From an uncultured Fusobacterium sp. (GTDB lineage Bacteria; Fusobacteriota; Fusobacteriia; Fusobacteriales; Fusobacteriaceae): a DNA stretch of 64,000 nt. Shown here one piece after another: positions 33,821-42,773 of this stretch. The stretch's first letter is position 1; each line of letters opens with the position of its first letter. The position numbers and the translations under genes were made by a program. The stretch covers positions 12,907 through 76,906 of the forward strand of contig NZ_CAJKIS010000006.1 in the NCBI RefSeq assembly GCF_905200055.1, given 5' to 3'. The notes beneath the pieces are model-generated. The model ran no database searches and was not told where the DNA came from. It was given only the letters and a program-made list of their open reading frames with translations.

Positions 33821-35044
33821 TTATATATCTCCTAATACTGTGTATGAATAATATTCTTCTTGGAATAGATATTCAGCTGTTTTCTTTATATCCTCTAAAG
33901 TTATTTTCTCAATTTTTTCAATTATCTCATCTATATCAATTACTTTATCATATAGCAGATAAGAGTTTGCCATTCTGCTCATTTTTCCTTTACTACTTTC
34001 TAAGCTAAAAGTTAACATACTTAAAAATTGATTTTTAGATTTTTGAAGCTCTGATTCAGTAATTCCATTTTTTCTAATATCATTAAACTCATTTTTAATA
34101 ATTTCTAACACTTCTTTATAACTTTCCTTTGTAGTTCCAGCATAGATAGTAAATAGTCCACCTTCTAAAAATGCTGTTCCATAACTATATACAGAATAAG
34201 CTAATCCTCTTTCCTCTCTTATCTTTTGAAAAAGTCTAGAACTCATATTTCCACCTAATACACTAGAGATAATTGCTCCAGGATATTTCATATCATCTTT
34301 TACCCCATTACCTCTTGTATTAAAACATAGGTGTACTTGATTTGTTTCTTTCTTTATTAGATTTTCTCCACCATTAATTATAAATGATGTATCAATGTCT
34401 CTTCTAAAGTTGCTATCTCTAAATTTTCCAAGCCCTTTATTTAAAAGAGTGTAAATATCATCAACATCAACTTTTCCTGCTACTGATATCACTAGATTTG
34501 AAGCTACATATTGTTCATTAAAATATTTTAAAAATCTCTCTCTAGTTATCCCTTTTAAGCTTTCAATAGTTCCTAAAACACTATTTGATTGAACACCAGT
34601 AACTGCATATTTTACATTTTCATCATGTATTATCTCCTCTGGTATATCATCATACATTCTAATCTCTTCAATTATTACATTTCTTTCTTTTTCTAGGTTT
34701 TCCTCACTGAAAGTTGAATTCATAAACATATCTGACAATACATCTATTCCAGTTCCTATTTTATTTGAAAGCATTTGAATATAGTAAACTGTAAGATCTC
34801 TACTTGTGTAAGCATTGATCATTCCACCTTCATTGTCAATTATCTCTGATATCTCTTTAGCTGTTCTTGTCTCTGTTCCTTTAAACATCATATGTTCAAT
34901 ATAGTGAGAAACTCCACTTTCTTCTGGATACTCATTTCTTGATCCTGTATTTACAAATATTCCTAAGCTTACTGTATTAATACTCTCTATATTATCAATT
35001 AAAACAGGTATTCCATTATCTAGTTTTTTTACTACTATGCTCAT
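33821..35044 (-). CDS. M16-family (insulinase-type) zinc peptidase
   Basis: A 407-residue peptidase of the pitrilysin/processing-peptidase family. The inverted zinc motif is HYIEHMMFKG (HxxEH, about residues 47-56), with the distal Glu in the ERNVIIEEIRMYDD helix (about 117-130). The second half has the inactive-repeat features REERGLAYSVYSYG, which help form the closed chamber. Length fits single-domain PqqL/YmxG-type proteins that degrade peptides. No signal peptide is seen, so it is probably cytoplasmic. It lies 12 nt after lptG and 10 nt before dut. Confidence 0.9.
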   Translation of the reverse strand: MSIVVKKLDNGIPVLIDNIESINTVSLGIFVNTGSRNEYPEESGVSHYIEHMMFKGTETRTAKEISEIIDNEGGMINAYTSRDLTVYYIQMLSNKIGTGIDVLSDMFMNSTFSEENLEKERNVIIEEIRMYDDIPEEIIHDENVKYAVTGVQSNSVLGTIESLKGITRERFLKYFNEQYVASNLVISVAGKVDVDDIYTLLNKGLGKFRDSNFRRDIDTSFIINGGENLIKKETNQVHLCFNTRGNGVKDDMKYPGAIISSVLGGNMSSRLFQKIREERGLAYSVYSYGTAFLEGGLFTIYAGTTKESYKEVLEIIKNEFNDIRKNGITESELQKSKNQFLSMLTFSLESSKGKMSRMANSYLLYDKVIDIDEIIEKIEKITLEDIKKTAEYLFQEEYYSYTVLGDI

Positions 35045-35056
35045 TTTTTTCCTTTC

Positions 35057-36139
35057 TTAATACTCTGATCTATATACAAAATAGATTCCTACAACTAAAA
35101 ATATGATATTAGGAATCCAACCACCTATAAATGGATTTAAAAAACCATTTATACTTAAAGCCTCAAATGAAGCTTGAACTATATAATAACCATAACCTAA
35201 GGCTACTGATAATGCTAAATTTATAGCTGATGCTCCCCTCACATATCTACTTCCCAAAGACAATCCTAAGAAAGAGATTATAAAACTTGCAAACGGAAAA
35301 GAATATCTATTTCCTAATTCAACTAAAAACTCTCTTGTATCTCCACCTACACTTTTTATCTCTCTAATAGATTTTTTTAATTCTTTTATAGTAAGAGTTC
35401 TTGGCTCTACATTTTGAGTTATAAATTTATCTGGTTCATCATTATATCTTGCTTCAGTAAATATCTCTTTTTCAATAGGTTTAGCTATTTTTTCACCATC
35501 ATAGATATTGGCATCTTTTAACATCCAAATCTCTTTACTAAAGTTATATCTTCCCTCTTTTGCTGTGATTATTCTCTCTACCTTATCAAATTTACTATTC
35601 AAATCTATAATCTCTATGTTTTCAGCAAAACCAGTTTTTCTATTGATTTTTCCCACCAAATAGATATAATTTCCATTTTCTCCTCTTAAAAAAGCATTAT
35701 TTTTTTCAATTGGAGCCTCTCTTACAATAACATCTCTACTTTTTATCTCTCTATTTTTTCTAAGAGCATAAGGATATAGTGAATCATTAATATAAAATAC
35801 TACACCTGAAATTATTAAAGAGATTAAAACTGGAAAAAGAATTATTCTTTTAAAACTAATTCCAGAGGTTTTCAAAGAGATTATCTCTAAATTTGATGCC
35901 ATTGAACTTATTGTCATAAGTGATCCAAGAAGAACAGCTAATGGAGCTACATCAATTAAAATTTTAGGTATCATTGTAAGAATATAGATTATTGATTCAT
36001 CTGCTGAAAATCTTCCATCACTTACATATCTTATTACTTTAAATAATTGGCTTACTAAAAATATTCCAACAAAAGCTATTAAACTTAATAAGAATGATTT
36101 TATAAAATTTTTACTTATATATCTATCAATTATCTTCAT
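35057..36139 (-). CDS. lptG: LPS export permease LptG-like (YjgP/YjgQ family)
   Basis: Inner-membrane permease subunit of the LptB2FG transporter that extracts LPS from the inner membrane. The 360 residues have the expected plan: three N-terminal membrane helices (about 12-118, including APLAVLLGSLMTISSMASN), a periplasmic beta-jellyroll (about 120-265) and three C-terminal helices. The N-terminal IIDRYISKNFIKSFLLSL resembles LptG. It abuts the other permease gene with no spacer. The F-versus-G assignment rests on order and N-terminal likeness only. LptB and the LptA/C bridge are about 9-12 kb upstream in the same run. Confidence 0.82.
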   Translation of the reverse strand: MKIIDRYISKNFIKSFLLSLIAFVGIFLVSQLFKVIRYVSDGRFSADESIIYILTMIPKILIDVAPLAVLLGSLMTISSMASNLEIISLKTSGISFKRIILFPVLISLIISGVVFYINDSLYPYALRKNREIKSRDVIVREAPIEKNNAFLRGENGNYIYLVGKINRKTGFAENIEIIDLNSKFDKVERIITAKEGRYNFSKEIWMLKDANIYDGEKIAKPIEKEIFTEARYNDEPDKFITQNVEPRTLTIKELKKSIREIKSVGGDTREFLVELGNRYSFPFASFIISFLGLSLGSRYVRGASAINLALSVALGYGYYIVQASFEALSINGFLNPFIGGWIPNIIFLVVGIYFVYRSEY

Positions 36140-37216
36140 CTATATCCCCCTGGCTTTCTTTCTATAAAATATGAAAGTCAAAAAGAATAATACCAAATTA
36201 GGTGTCCAAACTCCTATAAATGGTGGGATTTTTCCCCTATTTGCCATTACCATTCCAATATTTAGAAGGGTAATATATGTAAATACTACTACCATACTCA
36301 AGGCAAAATTAGCTCCTTTTCCACTTCTATGATGTCCTATAGACATAAATACACCTAATAGAGATAACATTATAGTTGATAAAGGTAATGCAATTTTTCT
36401 ATTTATTTCAACTTCATATCTTATCTTTTCATCTGGAGTTTGATTTTTAATCTCTTTCAAAAGCATTCCTATACTCATAGCCTCTATATCTTTTACCTTA
36501 ATATCAATTCCATCAAAATATGCTGTAAGAGGTACTTTCTTATCATCAAACTCTCCACGAAGTTTCTCTTTTCCATCTTTGTCAAAATCAAAAAACTTAG
36601 ATTTTGTTATAACCATAGCTGAATCTTTCCAAAATGCCTTCTCTCCTACTAGCACTGTTGGAAAATTCTCATTTTCATCCTTTTGAAATATAAGAACACC
36701 TTTAGCCTGTCTATCTTTTCCCTCTATTCTATCAACATAAAGATTATATTCATCTACTTCATCAATAAATGTTTTCTCTTTTAATTGAAACACTGGATTT
36801 TCATATGCTATCTTTGTTGTTATATATTGTAGCTTTTTAAATGATCTTGGAATTATGCTCTCTTGAAGAAAAAATATAAAAAGAGTTGTAGCACAAGCTA
36901 AAATAAATATTGGTTTTACAATCTCTTTAATTCCCATTCCTATTGAACTCATAGCTGTTGCTTCACTTGTTCTTGTAAATTTTGAAAATGTTAACATCAC
37001 ACCTAAAAACATTCCCATTGGAATAGTTTGTGATAATATTGGGGGTAAATAAAAAGATAGTATTCTTATTATATCAATAATTGATATCCCCTTTACTATT
37101 ATATTTTCCATCATAGCTACAATAATGTCTATTAAGAATATAAAAGTAAATAGAGAGATACCAAATAATATTGGCATTTTTACCTCTTCTAGTATATACT
37201 TTTCTATTATTTTCAT
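36140..37216 (-). CDS. lptF: LPS export permease LptF-like (YjgP/YjgQ family)
   Basis: Second permease subunit of the LPS transporter, 358 residues, with the same three-helix, jellyroll, three-helix plan as its neighbour. The conserved coupling region is LSQTIPMGMFLGVMLTFSKF followed by RTSEATAMSSIGMGIKE (about 60-97), where the nucleotide-binding LptB docks. It is followed with no gap by the second permease gene. It begins 10 nt after cvpA. The label lptF rather than lptG is by likeness of the SEATAMSSIGMG stretch and gene order. Confidence 0.82.
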   Translation of the reverse strand: MKIIEKYILEEVKMPILFGISLFTFIFLIDIIVAMMENIIVKGISIIDIIRILSFYLPPILSQTIPMGMFLGVMLTFSKFTRTSEATAMSSIGMGIKEIVKPIFILACATTLFIFFLQESIIPRSFKKLQYITTKIAYENPVFQLKEKTFIDEVDEYNLYVDRIEGKDRQAKGVLIFQKDENENFPTVLVGEKAFWKDSAMVITKSKFFDFDKDGKEKLRGEFDDKKVPLTAYFDGIDIKVKDIEAMSIGMLLKEIKNQTPDEKIRYEVEINRKIALPLSTIMLSLLGVFMSIGHHRSGKGANFALSMVVVFTYITLLNIGMVMANRGKIPPFIGVWTPNLVLFFLTFIFYRKKARGI

Positions 37217-37226
37217 TTACTCACTC

Positions 37227-37760
37227 CTAAAAAAGTTTATCAATATATTTATCTACTAACTCTCCATTTTTTAATTCTTTTAATTTAGCTTGAAAAACAT
37301 CTGGTATATATTCTTCTAATTCTGGAGCTTTTTCTAAAAATAGTTTATTTGTATAACTTCCTGCTGAGTATTTTTTTAATCCTTTAAAAATATCAGCTGA
37401 ATAGTTAAAAATCAAAAGAATTATTAAAGCTAAAAATAATCCTTTTATAGTTCCTAAAACTCCTCCTAAAAGTCTAGTTATTAAACCTTTTCCTTGGTTA
37501 TTTAATGAATTTCTAATCAAACTAACTATTATTCCTAATATTATATATACAGCCCAGAAAGTAACTACATATACTATAAAATAACGATCTTTATCTTTAG
37601 AAAGATTTAAAAAATCTATAACTGCTGGAGTATATTTTTTAGCTATAATAAAGTTTATTACCACTCCAAATATTGCTATAAACTCTACAAACAACCCATT
37701 CTTTAATCCATACAATAAAGAAAAAAGAATAACTACTCCTATTGCCATATCTAAATACAT
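37227..37760 (-). CDS. CvpA-family membrane protein
   Basis: A 177-residue inner-membrane protein with four hydrophobic segments in the first 120 residues and a soluble helical tail. The CvpA family pattern is seen in YLDMAIGVVILFSLLYGLKNG, then FWAVYIILGIIVSLI and GLITRLLGGVLGTIKGLFLAL (about 92-112). CvpA proteins are linked to colicin V export, purine-operon context and envelope stress, but the mechanism is unclear. It sits between the rRNA methyltransferase gene and lptF with 10-13 nt gaps. Confidence 0.85.
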   Translation of the reverse strand: MYLDMAIGVVILFSLLYGLKNGLFVEFIAIFGVVINFIIAKKYTPAVIDFLNLSKDKDRYFIVYVVTFWAVYIILGIIVSLIRNSLNNQGKGLITRLLGGVLGTIKGLFLALIILLIFNYSADIFKGLKKYSAGSYTNKLFLEKAPELEEYIPDVFQAKLKELKNGELVDKYIDKLF

Positions 37761-37773
37761 CTCATCACCCTTT

Positions 37774-38955
37774 TTAATTTTCTACAACTTTTACCCATAA
37801 AGCCTTTAAATATAGAGTTTCAGGAACATGAAGAATCCATGGATGATCTTCAGGTTGATAATTTATTCCTATAACTTGAAGTAATTTACCATTTTTAGAG
37901 GCTGCCATTCTTGTTACTTCTATTAAATCTTGAAGTGAAATATGATAAGCACATGTTATAATTCCTAAAATTCCATTATCAGATAAAAGCTTAAAACTAT
38001 CATCACATAGATCAAAGAAGAAATCTCTTCCCTTATGAATATCAGCTTTTCTTTTAATCAATGAAGGTGGATCTAATGTAATTACATCAAATTTCTCTCC
38101 TCTTCCTACAAGAGTTTTAAGAAGTAGAAAAGCATCTCCTTCCATAGTTACAAAATCCCCTGTATACTCATTTAAAGCATAGTTTTCTCTACATAATTCT
38201 AAGGCATGAGGCTCTTTATCAATAGCTGTTACCTTTTTACATCCCTCTTTTAAAGCTGCCATTGAGAAACCACCACTACTTGAGAAAACATCTAAAAATC
38301 TTGTATCTTTAGTTAAGTATTTTCTGATAAACTTTCTTGAGTCTCTTTGATCTAGGAAGAACCCTGTTTTTTGTCCATCTATAATATCTATATTATATTT
38401 TAACCCATTATCTTCCATTATTACTCTTTCAGGAATTTCACCAAAAATTACTCCTGTTTTTTGCTCTACACCTTCAAGAGTTCTGTTTTCAACGTCACTT
38501 CTCTCATAGATTCCCTTTGGCTTCATAACCTTTTTAATACTATTTATAATCTCTTGTCTAAAAGCTTCTACTCCAGAATTTCTAAATTGTACAGATACAT
38601 ATTTTTCAAATTTATCTATTATCAGTCCAGGGATTCCATCTCCCTCAGAAAAAAATGCTCTTACACAGTTAGTTTCATTAAAAAGATGCTCTCTCTTTTT
38701 ATATGCTCTTCTAATTTTTTCAAGTATAAAATTTTTATCTATCTTTTCATCTTTAGTTGTTAAAACTCTTACAAACGCTGATGTTGAATCTGTTACATAT
38801 CCTCTTCCAACAAAAGCTCCATCAGATGAGCAAACATCCACTACATCTCCATTTTTTATATCCCCAACTATAGTTTTTACCTCATCTTTAAATACATTTG
38901 GATAAAAGTTAATTATCTTTTTCTCTTTCCCACTTATTAAAATTACCTTAGCCAT
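37774..38955 (-). CDS. RlmI-like 23S rRNA methyltransferase (PUA + SAM-dependent)
   Basis: A 393-residue class I methyltransferase of the RlmI/YccW type, which makes 5-methylcytosine in 23S rRNA. An N-terminal PUA domain (about 1-85, VGDIKNGDVVDVCSSDGAFVGRGY), a short beta linker (EGDGIPGLIIDKF), and the Rossmann domain follow in order. The Rossmann domain has KTGFFLDQRDSRKFI, FLDVFSSSGGFSMAAL for SAM binding (about 216-231) and TLDPPSLIK. Length and order match the family. The modified position in this organism is not known, so no symbol is given. It lies 10 nt after alr. Confidence 0.86.
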   Translation of the reverse strand: MAKVILISGKEKKIINFYPNVFKDEVKTIVGDIKNGDVVDVCSSDGAFVGRGYVTDSTSAFVRVLTTKDEKIDKNFILEKIRRAYKKREHLFNETNCVRAFFSEGDGIPGLIIDKFEKYVSVQFRNSGVEAFRQEIINSIKKVMKPKGIYERSDVENRTLEGVEQKTGVIFGEIPERVIMEDNGLKYNIDIIDGQKTGFFLDQRDSRKFIRKYLTKDTRFLDVFSSSGGFSMAALKEGCKKVTAIDKEPHALELCRENYALNEYTGDFVTMEGDAFLLLKTLVGRGEKFDVITLDPPSLIKRKADIHKGRDFFFDLCDDSFKLLSDNGILGIITCAYHISLQDLIEVTRMAASKNGKLLQVIGINYQPEDHPWILHVPETLYLKALWVKVVEN

Positions 38956-38965
38956 TTCATCTCCT

Positions 38966-40063
38966 TTATCTTTTTATAAAATCTACACTTCCACTCTTTT
39001 TATACACTCTATAAACTCTTCTTCCTATACCTGTTAAAATATCCCAAGTAGATTTATGAATTGAGTTTATCTCTTCAATTATATCATCTCTAATAACAAT
39101 AGCCTCTGCTCCAATCTCTACTTTTTCTAAAATAGAATTAGGAATTTTTACCATACACATATCCATACATATCTCACCGACTACAGGACATTTTTCATTT
39201 TCTATTATAACATATGTTTTATTAGAAAACTCCTTTTTCATACCATCTGCATAACCTATCGATAATGTAGCAAAACTTTCTCCTTTTTTTAGTTGAGCTG
39301 TTCTTCCATAAGAGATATAAGAATCCTCTTCTACAGTTCTAAGTGATAGAACTCTAGCTTTTGCTGTAAATACTCTTTTAAATCCTTCTATTCTCTCATT
39401 TCCAAGCATTCCATACATACATATTCCTGCTCTTACTAAATTTCCTGCATATCTATTATTAAAACGAAGTATCCCACCACTATTTAATATATGAATATAT
39501 TTTACTACATTTTCATATTTTTTGAAAATAGCAAACTTTTTAAGTTGCCCCTCAGTGTAATCAATAGATTCCTGACTCATACCATCAGCATCAGAAAGAT
39601 GTGAATAAATACCAGTAATATTCATATTTTTTCCTATACACTCTTCTATTACCTTATCTCCCTCTTCTACAGTAAAGCCTAATCTTCCCATTCCAGTATC
39701 AATTTTTATATGAAATTTTATATTTAACCTATTTTCTTCTATAAATCTTAGTTGTTTTCTACTACTTACTGTTATTTGAAAATTCTCTTTATCTGCTGCT
39801 AAAATTTCATCTTCAAATAGTGAACCTAAAATTAAAATCTCATCTTCTATACCACTTTTTTTTAATTCAAGTGCCTCATCTAATGAAGCTACACCAAAAA
39901 TTTTTACTCCTACTTCTGAAAGTTCCTTCGCTATCTTAACTGCTCCAAAACCATAACTATCAGCTTTTACCACTCCTAAAATCTTTTTACCCTCAACTAG
40001 TTTTTGTATTTTATCTATGTTGTATTTTAAATTGTCTATATCTATCTCTAGCCAAGTTCTCAT
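38966..40063 (-). CDS. alr: Alanine racemase
   Basis: PLP enzyme that makes D-alanine for peptidoglycan. The 365 residues show the Schiff-base Lys in GVVKADSYGFGAVKIA (about 30-45), the IKIDTGMGRLGF block (about 120-131), and the second-subunit catalytic Tyr in DSYISYGRTAQLKKGE (about 250-265). GEICMDMCMVKI closes the active site. Length is normal. It follows secF after a 100-nt gap that contains an inverted repeat, so it may be partly separated from the upstream genes; rlmI-like, cvpA and lptF follow closely. Confidence 0.94.
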   Translation of the reverse strand: MRTWLEIDIDNLKYNIDKIQKLVEGKKILGVVKADSYGFGAVKIAKELSEVGVKIFGVASLDEALELKKSGIEDEILILGSLFEDEILAADKENFQITVSSRKQLRFIEENRLNIKFHIKIDTGMGRLGFTVEEGDKVIEECIGKNMNITGIYSHLSDADGMSQESIDYTEGQLKKFAIFKKYENVVKYIHILNSGGILRFNNRYAGNLVRAGICMYGMLGNERIEGFKRVFTAKARVLSLRTVEEDSYISYGRTAQLKKGESFATLSIGYADGMKKEFSNKTYVIIENEKCPVVGEICMDMCMVKIPNSILEKVEIGAEAIVIRDDIIEEINSIHKSTWDILTGIGRRVYRVYKKSGSVDFIKR

Positions 40064-40099
40064 TTTTATTCCCTTCTTTGTCTATGTGTATAAATTTTT

Positions 40100-40139
40100 A
40101 GAGGGCGACTTTAAATTTTATCATTCTCAGTTGCCCTCT
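40100..40139. repeat. Inverted repeat between secF and alr
   Basis: AGAGGGC plus ACT (40100-40110) pairs with AGT plus GCCCTCT (40129-40139), with one bulge, across an 18-nt loop. On the minus strand it is followed by A, not T, so it is not a standard intrinsic terminator. It may be an mRNA stability or processing hairpin. Confidence 0.5.
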
Positions 40140-40163
40140 TATATTATATATTATCTTTTATAT

Positions 40164-41102
40164 TTAGACTAATATTTTCTCTTCATTTTCCTTTTTTGTT
40201 TCTTCTTTAAAACTATTAAACCCTTTATTTGGTCCTTTTTTATTTTTATCAAGAATATAAACTAAAGGAGTTGCTATAAATACTGAACTGTATGTTCCAG
40301 CTAAAATTCCTATTAATAGAGTCATAATAAATGTTTTTAAGCTATCTCCACCAAAAACAAGAATTGCTATAATAGCAAATAAAGTTGTTACTGATGTATT
40401 TAAAGATCTTATCATAACTTGGTTAACACTCTTATCTAGACATTGTTCAAAAGTTCCTCTATTTTTACGTTTCATATTTTCTCTTATTCTATCAAAAACT
40501 ACTATTGTATCGTTGATTGAATATCCAAGAATTGTAAGTATTGCAGCTATAAACGGAGTGTCTATTTCATAACCTAAAAGTGCTATAACTCCAATTGCTA
40601 TTATTAAGTCATGGAATAGAGCTGCTACTGCTGCAACAGCAAATGTAAATTCAAATCTAAATGTTATATATAGAATTATTAAAACTGCTCCTATACTTAA
40701 AGCTAAAATTGCAGATGTTTTTAATTCTTCTCCTACACTTGCCCCTACTTTTTCCTCTTTATTGATCTCAAAGTTTCCTATTTTTTTCAAATTATTAAGT
40801 ACTTCTGTTTTTTGGCTTTCTTTTAATTCAGGAGTTCTTATAATAACTGTATTGTCTTCTGAAATTTGAACTTTTCTACTATTAGGATTAACTTGATGTA
40901 TTGTTTTAGCTATCTCATCTAAGTTACTATTAATTTGATTTAAAGTTATACTTTTCTCAAATTTTAATTGAAATAGGTTTCCTCCAGAGAAGTCAATTCC
41001 ATAATTTAATCCTTTAGCAAAGAAAACTACTAGAGAGATTATTAGGAAAACTGCTGAAATACCTAAAAATTTCTTACTGTTTTTTATAATTTCTATTTGC
41101 AT
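40164..41102 (-). CDS. secF: Protein translocase subunit SecF
   Basis: Membrane partner of SecD in the SecDF complex, which uses the ion gradient to help pull exported proteins across the inner membrane. The 312 residues have six membrane helices with a periplasmic domain between 1 and 2. Motifs are GLNYGIDFSGGNLFQLKF (about 29-46), LFHDLIIAIGVIALLGYEID (about 161-180) and SINDTIVVFDRIRENMK (about 195-211). Its ATG overlaps the stop of secD by one base. The lack of a yajC gene directly upstream is worth noting; ruvX is there instead. Confidence 0.95.
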   Translation of the reverse strand: MQIEIIKNSKKFLGISAVFLIISLVVFFAKGLNYGIDFSGGNLFQLKFEKSITLNQINSNLDEIAKTIHQVNPNSRKVQISEDNTVIIRTPELKESQKTEVLNNLKKIGNFEINKEEKVGASVGEELKTSAILALSIGAVLIILYITFRFEFTFAVAAVAALFHDLIIAIGVIALLGYEIDTPFIAAILTILGYSINDTIVVFDRIRENMKRKNRGTFEQCLDKSVNQVMIRSLNTSVTTLFAIIAILVFGGDSLKTFIMTLLIGILAGTYSSVFIATPLVYILDKNKKGPNKGFNSFKEETKKENEEKILV

Positions 41103-42325
41103 TATATTTTCCTCCTAACTCCAAATAGTTCTGGTTTATTTAGTTTAAATATAGTTACAAATGTAACTAATAATATTTTAGTGATTGTAATAGCTGTAAA
41201 CATTGATGCCAATGTACCTATTGTCAATGTTACTGCAAACCCTTTTACTGGTCCAGTTCCAAAAGTAAATAAGATAGTTGTTATTATTAATGTTGTTAAG
41301 TTAGAGTCAAATATTGCTACAAATCCTTTACTAAATCCTGCATCTATTGCATTACGAATTGTATTACCTAATTTTAATTCCTCTTTTATTCTCTCAAATA
41401 TGATAACGTTAGCATCTACTGCCATACCTGCTGATAAAATAAGCCCTGCTATACCTGGAAGTGTCAATGTTGCATCTATGAAATTTAAACATCCAAAAGT
41501 TATAAGTCCAAATATAATAAGTGCTATATCTGCTACTATTCCTGGAAGTCTGTAGAATATAAGCATAAATATACCAATTAAAGCCATAGCAAACATAGCT
41601 GCTTGTTTACTTTGAGCTATTGATTCGTCACCAAGTGATGCTCCTACTGTTCTAGTTTCTACAACCTCAGCTTTTACTGGTAAAGCTCCTGCATTTAAAA
41701 GAGTTGCTGTTGCTTTAGCCTCTTCTAAAGTATAGTTTCCTGTAATAACTCCATTTCCACTAGGAATTTCAGAGTTGATCATAGGAGCAGTTTGAACTTT
41801 TCCATCTAGTGTAATTGCTAATTTTCTTCCAATATTATTTCTTGTAATTTCAGCAAATTTTATTGCTCCCTCTTGGTTCATTTCAAATTGAATTTGAGGT
41901 CTTCCTAAGTTATCATGTGTTACATCTGCTTTTTTCAATGCTCCACCTGTTAATAGTGTTTCCCCTAAAGTTCCATCTGGATTTTCAATTTTAAATTCAA
42001 GAAGTGCTGTTTTTCCTATCATGTTAATAGCATCTTCAGTATTACTTATTCCTGGAAGTTCAATAATAACTCTATTATTTCCAGCTTTTTGAACTAATGA
42101 TTCAGCTACCCCAAGCCCGTTTATTCTTCTGTCTAATACCTCTATCAACCTATTCATAGCAGAGTCATCAATAGTTACTCCTTCTTCTGGAACAGCTTCA
42201 AGAACTACATATACTCCACCTTTTAGATCTAGTCCTAGTTTAGTTGGTTTAAAAAAGCTAAGCCATATAGCTCCTATCACTACAACTATAACAAGGGATA
42301 ATCTCATCAGTAATTTTGATCCCAT
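41102..42325 (-). CDS. secD: Protein translocase subunit SecD
   Basis: Larger partner of SecF, with a periplasmic P1 head region between the first two of six membrane helices. The chain of about 407 residues includes FKPTKLGLDLKGGVYVVLEA (about 27-46), the first-repeat stretch DRRINGLGVAESLVQ, and the ion-path block SAGMAVDANVIIFERIKEEL. It is shorter than E. coli SecD (615), in the range of many low-GC bacteria. The start chosen is the ATG at 42323-42325, directly after GGAGGAG; the TTG four codons upstream would overlap that ribosome site. Confidence 0.94.
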   Translation of the reverse strand: MGSKLLMRLSLVIVVVIGAIWLSFFKPTKLGLDLKGGVYVVLEAVPEEGVTIDDSAMNRLIEVLDRRINGLGVAESLVQKAGNNRVIIELPGISNTEDAINMIGKTALLEFKIENPDGTLGETLLTGGALKKADVTHDNLGRPQIQFEMNQEGAIKFAEITRNNIGRKLAITLDGKVQTAPMINSEIPSGNGVITGNYTLEEAKATATLLNAGALPVKAEVVETRTVGASLGDESIAQSKQAAMFAMALIGIFMLIFYRLPGIVADIALIIFGLITFGCLNFIDATLTLPGIAGLILSAGMAVDANVIIFERIKEELKLGNTIRNAIDAGFSKGFVAIFDSNLTTLIITTILFTFGTGPVKGFAVTLTIGTLASMFTAITITKILLVTFVTIFKLNKPELFGVRRKI

Positions 42326-42343
42326 TTCTCCTCCCAAATTTCT

Positions 42344-42763
42344 CTATTTTTTTCTATCTAAAAAAGTTTGTAAAATAATTGCTGCTGCTATTTTATCAAC
42401 TACTTTTCTCTTTTCTAAAGCCCCTTTTTTATTAGCCTCATTTAACATTCTATCTGCTGATACAGTTGTCAATCTTTCATCTACCTCATATATTTCCAAA
42501 CCTTCAATATTCTTTTTAAGTTTTTCTATATACTCTCTAACTTTCTCAGCTTGACGCTTCTCTGTTCCATCTAAACTTTTAGGAATCCCAACTACTAAAG
42601 ATTTTGTATTCTCTTGTTCACATAACTCCTTTATCCTTTGAACAGACTTAACTTTTTTTCTATTTATTACTTCTAGAGGAGTAGCAACTATCCCTAGAAT
42701 ATCAGATTTTGCTACTCCTATCCTTACATCCCCTATATCTAAGGCAATATATTTTTTATACAT
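42344..42763 (-). CDS. ruvX: RuvX/YqgF-family Holliday-junction resolvase-like protein
   Basis: A 139-residue RNase H-fold protein that acts as a putative Holliday junction resolvase or in pre-16S rRNA processing. The N-terminal YIALDIGDVRIGVAKSDILG carries the first catalytic Asp (about residue 8), VVGIPKSLDGTEKR the middle motif, and EVDERLTTVSADRML the Glu/Arg block. The last acidic residue lies near KRKVVDKIAAAIILQ. It follows alaS by 10 nt, a common pairing in bacteria, and precedes secD by 18 nt. Confidence 0.92.
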   Translation of the reverse strand: MYKKYIALDIGDVRIGVAKSDILGIVATPLEVINRKKVKSVQRIKELCEQENTKSLVVGIPKSLDGTEKRQAEKVREYIEKLKKNIEGLEIYEVDERLTTVSADRMLNEANKKGALEKRKVVDKIAAAIILQTFLDRKK

Positions 42764-42773
42764 ATTTTACCTC

